A DNA stretch of 50,519 nt from Calocera cornea HHB12733. Its lineage: Eukaryota; Basidiomycota; Dacrymycetes; Dacrymycetales; Dacrymycetaceae. Every line of letters begins with the position of its first letter. The stretch's first letter is position 1. The notes under the pieces were generated by a model, which saw only the letters and a program-made list of their open reading frames with translations, was not told the origin of the DNA and searched no databases. The stretch lies in the NCBI GenBank assembly GCA_001632435.1, contig KV423992.1, forward strand, positions 1-50,519, in the 5' to 3' direction. A program made the position numbers and the translations under genes. Of this stretch, positions 20,259 to 31,250 are shown piece after piece.

Positions 20259-22145
20259 CTAATGTTGCAGCTCTGGCCCCAGAGTGTTGATGAAAGCAAT
20301 ACCCTCCGACCGCCAAGTATCGTCTTCAACAAAGCTGCTTGCACCTAGTCCAGTAAGTTGGAACACCATGTTCTTCGGGCCATCGGCATAACTCGGCCAG
20401 TAGGGCGCACCAGCGACGAAATTGTTATTCGGGTCCAAGCCATGCGCGAAGCTGACCCACATCGAGGTCATCAGGTTGGCGAGCGTGATATCGCGAGGCC
20501 GGTTTCCGAGCGGGTTTTGAGTCATCTGGGGGTTAGAGAAGACATAGCAGACTTCGCTAAAATGGCCGACTGGACGAATCTCAGATGCAGTGATTGGTGG
20601 ATATAAGTACGTACCCCCCGACTCCATCGTATAGTTGATCGGCAATTGATTGAACCGATAGGAGTAGACCGGTGCATAGTAGCTCGCCATCTGCGCCAAG
20701 AACCGGCGCGGCCCAACCATGACCTAAATGACGGTCGTTAGCAGTTCTCCGATTTCCAACGAGATTGACGTACGATATCACCGCCGATGCTGGCAGCAAC
20801 CTTGTCAAGATATCCGGTCGGGAGGAGACCATCTCCGGTGTTGTACGGACAGCCTTCAGCTGGGACGTTCGGATACAAGTTGATGATCTGGGCGATGGAC
20901 GCATTTGACAGCATTGGGTAGCCCTCTGTAAACTTGATCAGCTTTTCCAATGTAAAAAAGGGCTGTCCACTCACTTAACAGACCAGCGGCGAGTTGCTCG
21001 GTCGTATTGATACCTTTTCCAAGGGTAAAAGACGTGCCTTCGTCGGTATTCCTGTGGATATGAGCACACCGACCATCAATACAACGAAGTACTCACGCTC
21101 CAATCAGCAACGGCACCTTAACCAGCTTGCCCTCCTTCAGCAGCTCCGTAGGGCTGTACGGGATATAGTTCCCGTCAATCACAGGCTGCCAAGGTCCGGT
21201 TCCATTCGTCGCCATCCGGAAAGTGTCATACGACACGCCCCTCAAACAGCTCAGCCCGTCCGTTGCGTTGGCACACCCAGCCCTGCTCAGGATGCCCTGG
21301 TACATCGGCTCGAGCTGAGCGATGCTGGGATAGTTCTCGGTGGTCGGCGAGCCGGACTCCATTCCCGCTGCGCGGAAGAGCTTATCGTCTCGGCCACCAT
21401 ACGCAGTCAGGTGGTTGGCAATGGACATTGCGCCCGCAGATTCACCGAAGATCGTCACCTTGGTAGGGTCTCCACCAAAGGCAGCGATGTTCTCCTGAAG
21501 CCAATGGAGAGCGAGCCGCTGGTCCAGCAAGCCTAGATTCTCTAGGCCGGCGTCGTGCACTTCTTGTCCACCGAGGAAGCCAAAGGCGGTCACGCGGTAG
21601 TTGAAAGACGCGAAGATAATCGGAGTTCCCATTTCCATTGAACGCTGGACAATCCAACTTCCGTTGTACCGGTGGTCAGCCTATCGGGCATCAGCCTTCG
21701 TATTCGAACAGAGCAAAGGTAAATAACGTGCGCTCCCTCCCATGGAGTATCCTCCCCCATATATGTACGCCAACACGGCGGTGCTCGACGAATCCGTAAC
21801 CGTGTTGGGACGAATGACATTGATTGTCAAGCACGCTTCGCTCAGCTCGTAGCCCGTGTCGTCATTCGGCCCTCCCGCAGAGGTAGGGAACCCAGGGCAG
21901 ATCGCCGAGTAGTTGCTCGCGTCCCTCGTGCCCGTCCAAGAAGTGTTGAGCGAAAGCGGCGCGCGCAGCCGGAGGTCGCCCACGGGCTGCTGGGCGAAGG
22001 GCATGCCGAGGAAGAACTGTTGGTTGAACGTGTCGGCGTTAACGCCTTGGTAGGTGCCATTCAGGACTGTCGCCGTGGGCGGGGTGGTCCATCCGAGAGC
22101 GCTGGCGGTGAGCGCGGCGGCGCAGAGCAGAGTCGTGAGCGCCAT
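20259..22145 (-). CDS. Secreted type-B carboxylesterase/lipase copy 2
   Basis: Paralogue of copy 1 with a full domain. Exons: 22145-21732, 21680-21097, 21051-20975, 20925-20774, 20723-20615, 20569-20259, giving 548 aa. Signal peptide at residues 1-18 (cleavage after ALG or nearby), then the family hallmarks: oxyanion-hole GGGYSMGGS, Ser219 in FGESAG, acid in TDEGTSF and His448 in VGHFSEV. The YELSEACLTINV stretch absent from copy 1 is present. It has 5 introns against 10 in copy 1, so one of them has lost or gained several. The first intron (21681-21731) has a GCACGT donor where copy 1 has GTACGT at the same codon; the only nearby GT donor gives an immediate stop. A TATATA lies 53 bp upstream. 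Confidence 0.9.
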
Positions 22146-22197
22146 GTTGAGTACGATCTAACGGCTACCAGGCCGTGTTTGGGCATCAAGGCAAGCA

Positions 22198-22203
22198 TAT
22201 ATA
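22198..22203 (-). promoter_or_regulatory. TATA box of esterase copy 2
   Basis: TATATA on the minus strand, 53 bp upstream of the ATG at 22145. Confidence 0.5.
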
Positions 22204-22572
22204 CAGTCGACAGTCAAACCGCCGCCATAAGGTCTCCTTCAGCCATGTTCGTCATCGTACAAGGACCATCCGACATTGAGGCGTTGCGGACCGACGCATT
22301 CGACATCTCACGGTCAGCTGGAGCACCTTCGCATTCTCGTTCCCCGTAAGTCGCCGTAAAGTAAGTTGGAAGAAGTTGAGAAGTTGAGAAGTGCGCGAGA
22401 AGCTGACATCGGCGTGCGTCACGAGACTTCCGGAAGTCAATTGCAGAAGCAGCTCGGGCCGAAGGATGGATGTGCTCGGGAGATCCACTGCCCCGCCGGG
22501 CGTGCCAGCAGCTGGTCACTGGCCAGTCGGTACCAGGGCACAAGGGCAAGAGTGAGCTATTCCGTCCATCCG

Positions 22573-22644
22573 CTCTTGTCCATTGAGGTCCATAATATCC
22601 AGGAAGCTATTGCGCCTCTTGTCCATGGAGGTCTATTATATCCA
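22573..22644. repeat. 29-bp direct repeat (26/29 identical) in the divergent promoter
   Basis: 22573-22601 and 22616-22644 both read ctcttgtccat followed by gaggtc and end in atatcca; the three differences are single substitutions. It sits about 400 bp from both flanking start codons and could be a paired factor site. Confidence 0.8.
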
Positions 22645-23021
22645 TGAGCTCTGCACCACGCACCCGCAGACGTGGGCTTCTGGTGAGAAATTAATACGTC
22701 AGTCTAGAGGCTGTAGGAGAGATCCATGGGGCCACTTGCCAAGCCCGGGCGCCCTTTTCCGCTTGTGCCCATTCAGTTCCGTTCTCCTTGGACAAAGACC
22801 CCATGTTGCAGCGGGTTTTGCAGTCCTCTTCCTGCTACGGTGCGACCGCCGACCTTCAATGGGTCGCCATCGTCCGCTTTTTGACCGGCGCCGTGGGCCC
22901 ACGAGCCAAGGCAATGGATCAGCCACGTCGAGATCTGGGATAAAACGCGCCTGCACTCAGCGGCAATCGACATCACAACAACGCGGAAGGTACAAGAACC
23001 CCTCTCAGACGCGCATACAAA

Positions 23022-24348
23022 ATGCCTACGATGCCTACGAGGAAGATCGGCGATGCGGACGTCTCTGCCATTGGGTTCGGCGCGATGGGCATTGGCGGAG
23101 TGATGTTGTGAGCCTCGTTGCATCTTGTATGGTCGACCCACTCTGACAGTTGTCGCAGTGGTCCAACAGGGATGACGATGGACGAGCGGCTGGCGGTGCT
23201 TGATCGTGCATACGAGCTCGGATGTACCTTCTGGGATACGTGAGCCTGCGTCTCCTCCTCCATTCGGTAACCGATGTGCTGACTTGACTTCGATCCAGTG
23301 CAAACATCTACGGCGACTCTGAGGCCCTCATGGGCGAATGGTTCAAGCGCAACCCCACCAAGCGTGCGGACATCTTCCTCGCGACCAAGTTTGGGTACGT
23401 GCCAGATGGGGAGAGCCTCGGGCTGGACCTGAGTCCTAAGGCCGTCGAAGAGTGCTGCGAGAAGGCGCTCAAGGTGCTCGGGGTGGACGTGATCGACCTG
23501 TTCTACGCGCACCGGTACGACCCCCATCTAAACGCTTTGCCCCCTCCGACTACTGCTGATTACATGTCTGTGTTGTATGTACAGCGTCGACCCCAAAGTC
23601 CCGATCGAGATCACAGTGCGGGCGATGGCTCAGCTCGTCGCCTCCGGCAAAGTGCGCTACCTGGGCCTCTCCGAGTGCTCGGCGCAGGCCATCCGCCGCG
23701 CACACGCCGTGCATCCGATCGCGGCCGTGCAGCTCGAGTACGCGCCCATCACGCTCGATATCGAGGACCCGAAGCTGGGGATTCTGGACACGTGCAGGGA
23801 GCTCGGGATCGCTGTGGTGCCGTGGAGCCCGCTGGGGAAGGGCGTGCTCACGGGGCAGTATGTAAGTACTCCCGCATGGATGGCCGCATACTCTCGGAGA
23901 AAGCTGATAACGCGACAGAAATCGCCGGACGAGTTCCCCGAAGGTGACGTGCGCAAGTACACGCCGCGATTCTCAGCGGAGAACTTCCCCAAAGTGCTGG
24001 CCATCGCCGACGCGCTCAAGCGCATCGGGGAGGCGCATAGCGCCACAGCTGGCCAGATCGCTCTGGCCTGGATTTTGGCACAGGGGCCGGAGTTCATCCC
24101 CATCCCGGGAACGAAGTCTATCAAGGTGTGTTCCCCCCCCATGCCTGTCCGCGTAACAGCAGACTTATGCCCCACAGCGGCTGGAAGAGAACGTCGGGGG
24201 CGCGTATGTGACGCTCTTACCCGAGGAAGTGGCCGAGATTCGGCGACTCTGCCTCGAGAGCGGGGCGAACGATACGCTGCGTATGCCCGAGCAGTACGTG
24301 AACGACGCGTACCAGGACTCGCTCCCTCTGGACGAGTACAAGCCTTAG
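23022..24348 (+). CDS. Aldo-keto reductase copy 1
   Basis: NADPH-dependent aldo-keto reductase of the fungal AKR13/yakc-like group, reducing aldehydes or ketones in the cytosol; physiological substrate unknown. Exons: 23022-23107, 23159-23239, 23299-23514, 23585-23861, 23919-24125, 24178-24348, giving 345 aa. The catalytic tetrad is visible: Asp55 (FWDT), Tyr60 (ANIYGD), Lys86 (LATKFG) and His127 (FYAHR). Late motifs include [19 protein letters not shown] and a cofactor-binding IPIPGTKS before the last intron. The next gene is a tandem copy with the same intron positions. The start is the first of two nearby in-frame Met codons. Confidence 0.93.
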
Positions 24349-24999
24349 ACGCTGCGAAGAGAGCGGTGATGCACTAGGTTGTAACCCCGCTGTGTTCCTA
24401 TTGACCGCATGTGAAAGCATCGCTGTTATTCTTCGACTAGTCAACGGCCTCTGCCGTGGTTCCTATCGGCCGCATGTGAAATTGGGCGCCCTTGAGAGTC
24501 CCATGCCACCCACTCTGAATCCATGCAGACACAGCCCCGCTGTGGCCGGACATTGAGACAATGCACGTGACCTGGGCCCAGGGATGGGGGACGACCCGTC
24601 GGTGCTCCGGTATGTCCCCGCCATGGCTACGGGAGGTCTCCGGCACCCATCCACGTTCAGGCCCGTTCTCCACACCAACCACACGCGGAACACTACAGAC
24701 CCTTGTCTGCTTTCCGCGCGTCGCGGCGCGTTGCTCTCTCTCGACCTGGCAACATCAGCTTCTGTAACATGCGCCGGGCTGCTACGATGCCTAGTTTCGG
24801 CAGTGCCGTGCATGAGACAATGCGCTTTCGGCGGCAGTTCGATGGCGCGCACATGGGAGGCTCTGATGGCGGATGTTAATGGGTACGAACGCGTCCGAGG
24901 CATATAAGCTGGACCAGTGCACGACACTTCACCTCCGACATCCTCGGACGACCTCACCTGACTTTGCTATTCTGAACTTACCTCATACGAAACTCGACA
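24349..24999. promoter_or_regulatory. Promoter region of AKR copy 2
   Basis: 651 bp with no gene. A TATAAG at 24903-24908 is well placed before the ATG at 25000. Confidence 0.5.
24903..24908 (+). promoter_or_regulatory. TATA box of AKR copy 2
   Basis: ATATAAGC context, 92-97 bp upstream of the ATG. Confidence 0.55.
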
Positions 25000-26338
25000 A
25001 TGCCTGCTATGCCAAAGCGCAAGATCGGCGACACGGAGGTGTCCGCCATCGGGTTCGGGTCGATGGGCCTCGGAGGAACGTTCTGGCGTATGCACTTGCT
25101 CGGTGATATCTAACGGCGCTCCAACAGGCCATGGCAATGTCTCTTCGGGGATGAGCATGGACGAGCGGCTGAAGGTGCTGGACCGCGCGTACGAGCTCGG
25201 GTGCACCTTCTGGGACACGTGAGCCCGTTGCCCCAGCTTGTGTGTCTGTGGTCCACTAACGTGTGTGCAAACACGCAGCGCGAACATCTACAACGACGCA
25301 GAGGCGGTGATCGGCGAGTGGCTGAAGCGCAACCCGGACAAGAAGTCCGGCATCTTCCTCGCGACAAAGTTCGGGTTCGTCCTCGGCAACGCGACGGCGT
25401 CCGGCGGAGTCTCGGTCGACGCGAGCCCCAAGGCGGCGCGGAAGGAGTGTGAGAAGTCGCTCAAGACGCTGGGGGTGGACCAGATCGACTTGTACTATGT
25501 GCATATGTGCGTTGTGGCTCGTGTACGCGTGTGTCGCTTCTTGCTGACACCGTCGGGCAGGGTCGACTCTAAGGTGCCGATCGAGATCACTGTCGGGGCG
25601 CTGGCCGAGCTCGTAAAGGAAGGGAAGATCAAGTACATCGGCCTGTCCAACTGCTCTGCCGCGTGTGTCCGGCGCGCCCAAGCCGTGCACCCTATCAGCG
25701 CCTACCAAGTCGAGTACGCGCCCATCACGCTCGATATGGAGACTGTTGGCGTGCTGGACGTGTGCCGCGAGCTCGGGATCACGATCGTCCCGCATACGCC
25801 GTTGGCGAAGGGCGTGTTGACGGGGCAATATGTGCGTTCTCCGATCCCACGCTGCAGCGACAGTGAGCTGCTGAGCTGACGGCGCGCAGAAATCGCCCGA
25901 CGACTTCCCCGCCGGCGACATGCGCCGGTACTTCCCCAAGTACTCGAAGGAGAACTTCCCCAAGGTCCTCGCGGTGGCCGATGCGCTCAAGACGATCGGC
26001 GCGAAGCACGGCGCGACGGCGGGGCAGGTCGCCCTGGCATGGGTGATGGCGCAGGCTCCGCCGGACTTTGTGCCCATCCCGGGGACAAAGACGCTCAAGG
26101 TGCGCGGCCCGCGGGCTCTCACGGGTGTGTTCGGCGCATTCGTGCACCAGCTGACGCGGGGCAGTACCTGGAAGAGAACATCGGCTCGGTGTACGTCCGC
26201 CTGTCGCCCGCGGAGGTGGCCGAGATCCGCAGGCACAGCCTGGAGAGCGGCGCAGCGGACATCGACCCCCTGCCCGCGGCGTTCATGGACAAGTTCCATT
26301 TCAAGGACTCGATGCCGCTTGAGGAGTACGCGGCTTAG
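25000..26338 (+). CDS. Aldo-keto reductase copy 2
   Basis: Tandem paralogue of the preceding aldo-keto reductase. Exons: 25000-25087, 25128-25218, 25279-25506, 25561-25831, 25890-26099, 26165-26338, giving 353 aa. Asp59 (FWDT), Tyr64 (ANIYND), Lys90 (LATKFG) and His135 (YYVHM) form the tetrad. Compared with copy 1, a short Gly/Ala/Ser insertion follows the Lys loop, the residue after the catalytic His is Met rather than Arg, and PW in the [10 protein letters not shown] loop is PH here (IVPHTPLAKG), which suggests a different pocket. The first intron is only 40 bp. Intron positions otherwise match copy 1, so duplication came after their gain. Confidence 0.93.
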
Positions 26339-28130
26339 ACAGCACTTGGGCTCGAGAACGCGGATCGCTGAGAGGGCGCAGGAACACTGAGCTCGCCGAG
26401 GCTGCGGGCTGCGGGCCGCGCGTGCTGAAATAGTAATGTACCTACAAGAATGTCCAGAGGAGCCCTCTGTACAGCGTTGAATTCATACACCGCTCTGTGA
26501 TGAACCCCGCCGCACTGCACCGGCATCCGTACCGCCGTACCGCCGTACCGCCGTACCGCGCTCCTTCCCGTCCTTTCCCTCCCACCCCAACCGGTGCCAC
26601 ACCTGCGCGGCCGCTCCTCCTGCGACCGCTGCTCCTCCCATCGCGACCGCAACCGCAACCGCTGCTGCTGCTGCTGCTGCTGCTCCTCCCTCGACCGTCC
26701 AGAGCCTGACGCCCACAGGCTGCTCCTCCATTCTGGCTGGTGCAGTGCCCACAAGCAGCCTGATGTTCTTGGATGCAGCACGGTTTCAAGATGAAGATGA
26801 CTCAGGTGGCTATTGCTCTGTATCTGTCCCAACATGCTATCTACCCCAGTTAGAGTTGGACAGCCAAGATCTGCCTATGCCCCAGATGCTTTCTGTCCAA
26901 CCATGCAAGTATGCCATACTTGCATTGATGTGTTGTTGGGGTCCACCGGCCTCAACAACACAGGGATGCAGATGCAGTGGACTACAGAAGGTGTCAAAGA
27001 GTACCTTGTGCTGCTTACTCCAAACCATGTGCTGCTAGCAAGCCAGTAATCAAATAGCAGGAATCTTGGCTTTATATGCAGTGACAGCTGCTCCCGCCTA
27101 TGTAGAGGGGCTGTGCCCTCCCGTTCCAGACTGGAACACCTGGAATGTGCCCCGCGTGCCAGTCCGCGGGGGATGCCGTCATCCGCTCCCGCTCCCATCG
27201 TGAACCCGCACTGGCTCTTCACACGCACTCAGGGCCGAAATGAATCGCTCATAGAGCAGTACTAGCGCTGCGGGTTAGCGCGAGCCAGATTGGGACTGTG
27301 CGCCCTGGACCGTCGGGGGCTGGGTTGGGCAGGGGGAAGGGGAGGAGAAAGGCGCGTGCGTGTGGAGGATGGGGTGGGACGGGGTGACCGGGTGACGATG
27401 TTGGTGCGGTTGTCAAGCTGCCGAGGCTTCCAATTGCCGCCGGGGGGGGCACGACGCACGATGGGAGGGGGTTTGCCGGCCGGTGTCGAGCGGGTGGAAT
27501 AGAGTGCTGCATACTGCACAGGACTACAGTAGACGGGAAATGGAAATAGACCGTCGACCGTCACGGTTGCTCGACAGACCGACCCGCCGGCCCGCGCTCC
27601 GGCCCTCGCTGCCCAGCCCATCACAGTGATGAGAAGCACGGCGGGTCGGCCCTTGTTCCTTTGCCCCTTCCCGCCCACGCGCAACGCTCTCCCCCCTCCT
27701 TCTGTCCCCCCTTCCCCCGTCCCCCGTCCCCCGTTCCTCCAGCCCCACCCACCCCCCTTCCGAGCGTGTCGCTGGCACCGCACTCGCGCACCAACATAGC
27801 ACCTCCTAGCCCCGACAATACCCCTTCGACGCGCTACCGCTGGTCTGATAGCCCTGCCCGGCTCGTCGTGCTCGCCCCTTCTCCCCGAAGTCGACAACGC
27901 CAAAAACGCCTCTCGCCTGTACGCTTGAGGCGACTACACTCGTTATCCCACCTTCGCTCGTTATTCTCGTTCGTTCCTCATTCTCTGGTGGGAGGACAGC
28001 AGCTGCCCGCCGTCCGGCTAACAATCGACAACCGATACCCAACAGCCAACACCGCAACATCATCATCAACCCCAACAATACCCCACCCCCCAAAAGCGCA
28101 CAAGCGCATCTCCTCCTCCTCCCCCGTCCG
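26339..28130. other. 1.8-kb gene-poor interval with simple repeats and a lower-GC island
   Basis: Holds tandem 9-mers (ccgtaccgc type, about 26527-26558), a (CTG)n run at about 26661-26684, a lower-GC island at about 26710-27060 with no usable gene, then a pyrimidine-rich, very GC-rich leader for the gene starting at 28131. No conserved protein was recognised on either strand. Confidence 0.5.
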
Positions 28131-30350
28131 ATGTCCAGCCCGATCCCCTCAGCGCTGGTCCCCAGCTCCTCCCCGACGCCCGACCCCAAGTCTTCCCCGT
28201 CCTCCCCCTCTGGCTCCGGCACCTCGCCCGACTCCGGCTCCGGCTCCGACTCACCATGGTGGAACACCGCTGCGCCGTCGGTGCCCGCCCCGTCCTACAC
28301 CGACGGGCCGCTCCCCTCCTCCTCCTCCTCCGCCGGGCCGAGCACAGCCCTCATCGGCGCCGTAGCAGGCGGCGCCGCGCTCGTCCTCCTCCTGCTCGCG
28401 CTGGTCGGCTACCTGCTCTACCGCCGGCGCCGGCGCAGGGCCGCGCACCGCCGCCGTTCGCCCCCGGGCCATACGAGGAAACATCGTTCCCTCGGCTCGC
28501 GGAGCAGCTTCGGGTTCACCATCCGCCCGGGGGCGATCCCGCCCTCCCTGCGCGCGCCGTACATCCTCGACCCGGCGCCTGCGACGAGCTCCAGCCTCGC
28601 CCCCGCGTGGGGCATGTCCATGTCCCCCTCGCCCTCGCCGCAGACGCCGGCGACCCCGGCAACGGGCACGGGAGAGGGAGGGGACAGCGTGCTCGACCGC
28701 CTGTTCCTCCAGCGCAGCCCGAGCATGGGCAGGACGGACGACTCGCACGCCACCGCCGCCACGGGCGCGAGCGAGGGCAGGCACGGCAAGAGCGCGGAGG
28801 AGCGGCCTGCGGTGCCCGAGCTGCCCGCTGCCCCGCCACGGGAGAGGGAGATGAGCGAGGTCGACCGCCCGCCCACGGCGAGCACGAGCACCGGCACCGC
28901 TGCCGAGTCCACGCGGCCCCTGGTCGCCCCCTCCTTCGCCTTCAGCCGCCCCGCTCCCGGTCCACTGGGCCACGCGGCCCACCCCTCCCTCTCAGGAGCG
29001 AGCGAGTCAACCTCCTTCTACACCGTCGGCTCCGCCGGCTCCCTCCTCCTCGGCCCGCACGCCTCCCCGCTCGGCCCGCTCGGCCCTGCCGGGGCGCTCC
29101 CGAGCTTCCCCACCCCGCCCAGGATCGAGGAGGCGAGCGAGGACGAGCGGGAGCTGTACTCCCGCCGGCTGAGCGAGCGCTTGCGCGCTAAGGAGCAGAG
29201 GAGGAGCGCGGGCCAGGCGCTCTACACCCTCGTGGCGACCCAGTCCGTCGCCAGCCTCCCGGGCGCACCGCACCCCCCCACACCTTCCTCCCCGGAGCCG
29301 GAGCCGGAGACAGAGCCGGAGACGGACGAGCGTTACCTCCCCAACCGCCCGGAGCACGGGCAGGCCGACAGGGACGCGGGCCTCGGCCTCCCCCCCGACG
29401 CCCAGCCCAGCCGCACCTCCCGCGTCCCGCGCCTCGTAGCAGCGGGCGACGCGCCCTCCCTCGGCCCGGGCGCACACGAGTGGGTCGCAGACCTCGACCT
29501 GGACCTGGACGCCTCTGCCTCCGCCCCCGGCCCCGCCCGCACGAGCTACCCCGACCCGTTCTCCTCGAGCGCGGACGACCTGTCGCTGCGCGAGCTGGAG
29601 AGCACGCTCCTCCCCCTCCCCGTCCCCCTCCCCGCGCACCTCCACCTCCGGCAGAGCACACTCCTCCCCCCCGACCGCTCTGCGCTCGCTGGCTGGGACC
29701 GCGACCGCGACCGGGACCGCGAGGGGAGCGTGAAGGACGATGGGCAGTCGGAGCGGTACCGGGAGCTCGAGCGCGAGCGCAGCGTCAACGCCCTGCTTGC
29801 TGCGCTCGATCAGGGCACCAAGGACCGCGTAAGGAGCTTCCTGCCCCCTTCTGAGAGGGCGAGCGCGACCGGGTCGGCGTTCGGCTTACACAGCTTGAGC
29901 TTGAGCTTGAGCTTGGGCGGGCGGGGCATGACGCAGAGCAGGACGAGCCTGGCCAGCTCACAGCCTGCCAGTCCCCTGCAGCGGCTCGACAGCCCGTACA
30001 CCGACGCTGACCCGGGCCTCCTGCGAGACGTTCACTCTCCCTCTCCCTCTCATTCGCACTCGCACTCGCAATCGCAATCGCACTCGCAATCGCAATCGCA
30101 ATCGCAATCGCAATCGCAATCGCAATCGCAATCGCAATCGCAATCGCAGGGCAAAAGACCCAAGGAGCGCCGCAGCGCGCTCAACGTCGCCAAGGCGTTT
30201 AGAGGGGCTGCGCCGCCCGCGCTTATCCCGGAGGTCGGCCCGCCGCCGCCGCCGGTGGTTGTACCTGCGCCAGTGCCGGTGCCGCTGCCGCTGCAGGGGC
30301 AGGGACAGGGGAAGCTGAGGAACATGCCTAGTGGGAGGCCGAGGCGGTAG
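28131..30350 (+). CDS. Single-pass membrane protein, Skg6/Axl2-type TM segment, long cytosolic tail
   Basis: Intronless 739-aa reading frame, unusual in this window. Residues 1-70 are Ser/Pro-rich (likely O-glycosylated and outside). Residues about 73-96 (ALIGAVAGGAALVLLLL then ALVGYLLY) form one membrane helix, followed at once by a six-Arg stop-transfer run. The remaining 640 residues are low-complexity Ser/Pro/Glu/Arg. A Gln-Ser/His-Ser repeat at about residues 640-673 comes from a hexanucleotide microsatellite. The TM plus Arg-rich flank is the pattern called Skg6/AXL2-like in fungal cell-wall and polarity proteins; that assignment is by pattern only, and partners are unknown. The start is the first Met of the frame. 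Confidence 0.75.
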   Translation: MSSPIPSALVPSSSPTPDPKSSPSSPSGSGTSPDSGSGSDSPWWNTAAPSVPAPSYTDGPLPSSSSSAGPSTALIGAVAGGAALVLLLLALVGYLLYRRRRRRAAHRRRSPPGHTRKHRSLGSRSSFGFTIRPGAIPPSLRAPYILDPAPATSSSLAPAWGMSMSPSPSPQTPATPATGTGEGGDSVLDRLFLQRSPSMGRTDDSHATAATGASEGRHGKSAEERPAVPELPAAPPREREMSEVDRPPTASTSTGTAAESTRPLVAPSFAFSRPAPGPLGHAAHPSLSGASESTSFYTVGSAGSLLLGPHASPLGPLGPAGALPSFPTPPRIEEASEDERELYSRRLSERLRAKEQRRSAGQALYTLVATQSVASLPGAPHPPTPSSPEPEPETEPETDERYLPNRPEHGQADRDAGLGLPPDAQPSRTSRVPRLVAAGDAPSLGPGAHEWVADLDLDLDASASAPGPARTSYPDPFSSSADDLSLRELESTLLPLPVPLPAHLHLRQSTLLPPDRSALAGWDRDRDRDREGSVKDDGQSERYRELERERSVNALLAALDQGTKDRVRSFLPPSERASATGSAFGLHSLSLSLSLGGRGMTQSRTSLASSQPASPLQRLDSPYTDADPGLLRDVHSPSPSHSHSHSQSQSHSQSQSQSQSQSQSQSQSQSQSQGKRPKERRSALNVAKAFRGAAPPALIPEVGPPPPPVVVPAPVPVPLPLQGQGQGKLRNMPSGRPRR
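30049..30149 (+). repeat. Hexanucleotide (CAATCG/CACTCG)n microsatellite in coding sequence
   Basis: About sixteen tandem six-base units encode alternating Ser with Gln or His. The unit length keeps frame, so copy-number change would lengthen or shorten the tail of the protein without a frameshift. Confidence 0.9.
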
Positions 30351-31250
30351 TCTCCGCTTGCACTCGGTCGTTCCTGGACGGAGGTCCGACTTGGACGTTC
30401 TGGGCTCGAACTCTCTTGGAATCTCTTGGGGCGCGATGCGCGCCCGTCCGATCCTTTCACAACCGTCACTCTTTCCTTCCTTCTTGGTCTTCATCCCCTG
30501 GCGCCAAACACTGTTGTCCGACATACCCTCCCCTCGGGTCTTCCCTCCCTCGACTCCTTCACTCATTCCATACCCTCCGCACGCAGCACTCACTCAAAAC
30601 ACGGCATACCCGACACATCACTACAGAACCACAGAACTACGGATAAACGGCCCTCCCCTGGCCGTGGCGGCAGGCGGGCGGGCAGTGGAATTTTCTTACT
30701 AATGGCTCCATTTGAAGATAGATTAGCTACGCGCGGGTGTTGGAGTGCTTGTATATTCGAGGGGGCCGAGGAGGGGCGGACGGAGCTGAGAGAAGGGAGG
30801 CAGTTGCTGTATTATTATTAGGGTCAAATACACATTGTGTTGTGCATTGTTGCGGGCGCGGGCGCGATACGACCACGCAGTAGGAGCGCAGCAGGTGCAT
30901 GGACCTAGGCAAGCGCAGACGCAATCGATACCGCGCAATAAATCTCAAGTTGTTAGGAAGATGTTCGTGTCACCGCGAGGGAGAGAGACAAAGTCAACAA
31001 AATCACGGGTCACGCGTCGCGACGCGTCGGTGTCGCTCATCTTCTTCCGCCCTTCGACGCGTCGTCGCCGCCTAAGCCACCTCCCTCAACGGCTGCCGCT
31101 CGCCACCGCATACAAGAGGGCATCGTCCGCGCCAACTATTCCTGCCGTCTGCCCGTCTTTCCCTCGTCAATATCTGCCTGGACGAGACCGAACAAAGATC
31201 CGCCTACTACGCGTGTTGCTTAGCGGCTGCCCCCACCCGTCTCACCCAAG
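30351..31250. promoter_or_regulatory. Intergenic, promoter side of SMC2
   Basis: No gene seen. The last 200 bp contain a repeated acgcgtcg motif (two overlapping ACGCGTCGCGACGCG-type palindromic steps near 31012-31028 and again near 31055), which resembles MluI cell-cycle boxes (ACGCGT) found upstream of S-phase genes; a fitting but unproved signal before a condensin gene. Confidence 0.5.

Larger units (their letters stand above)
22146..23021. promoter_or_regulatory. Divergent region between esterase copy 2 and AKR copy 1
   Basis: 876 bp without a gene. Contains TATATA at 22198-22203 (esterase side), a 29-bp direct repeat at 22573-22601/22616-22644 and a GGATAAAA element about 85 bp before the AKR start. 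Confidence 0.5.

Noticed and set aside
20259..20720. Reading esterase copy 2 as having an intron before GAPYWP, as in copy 1
   Set aside because: The frame runs straight through with no donor or acceptor needed; the intron is simply absent in this copy.
5756..26338. A secondary-metabolite biosynthetic gene cluster
   Set aside because: SDRs, AKRs and esterases occur together, but there is no polyketide synthase, NRPS, terpene cyclase, P450, transporter or regulator; local tandem duplication explains the content better.
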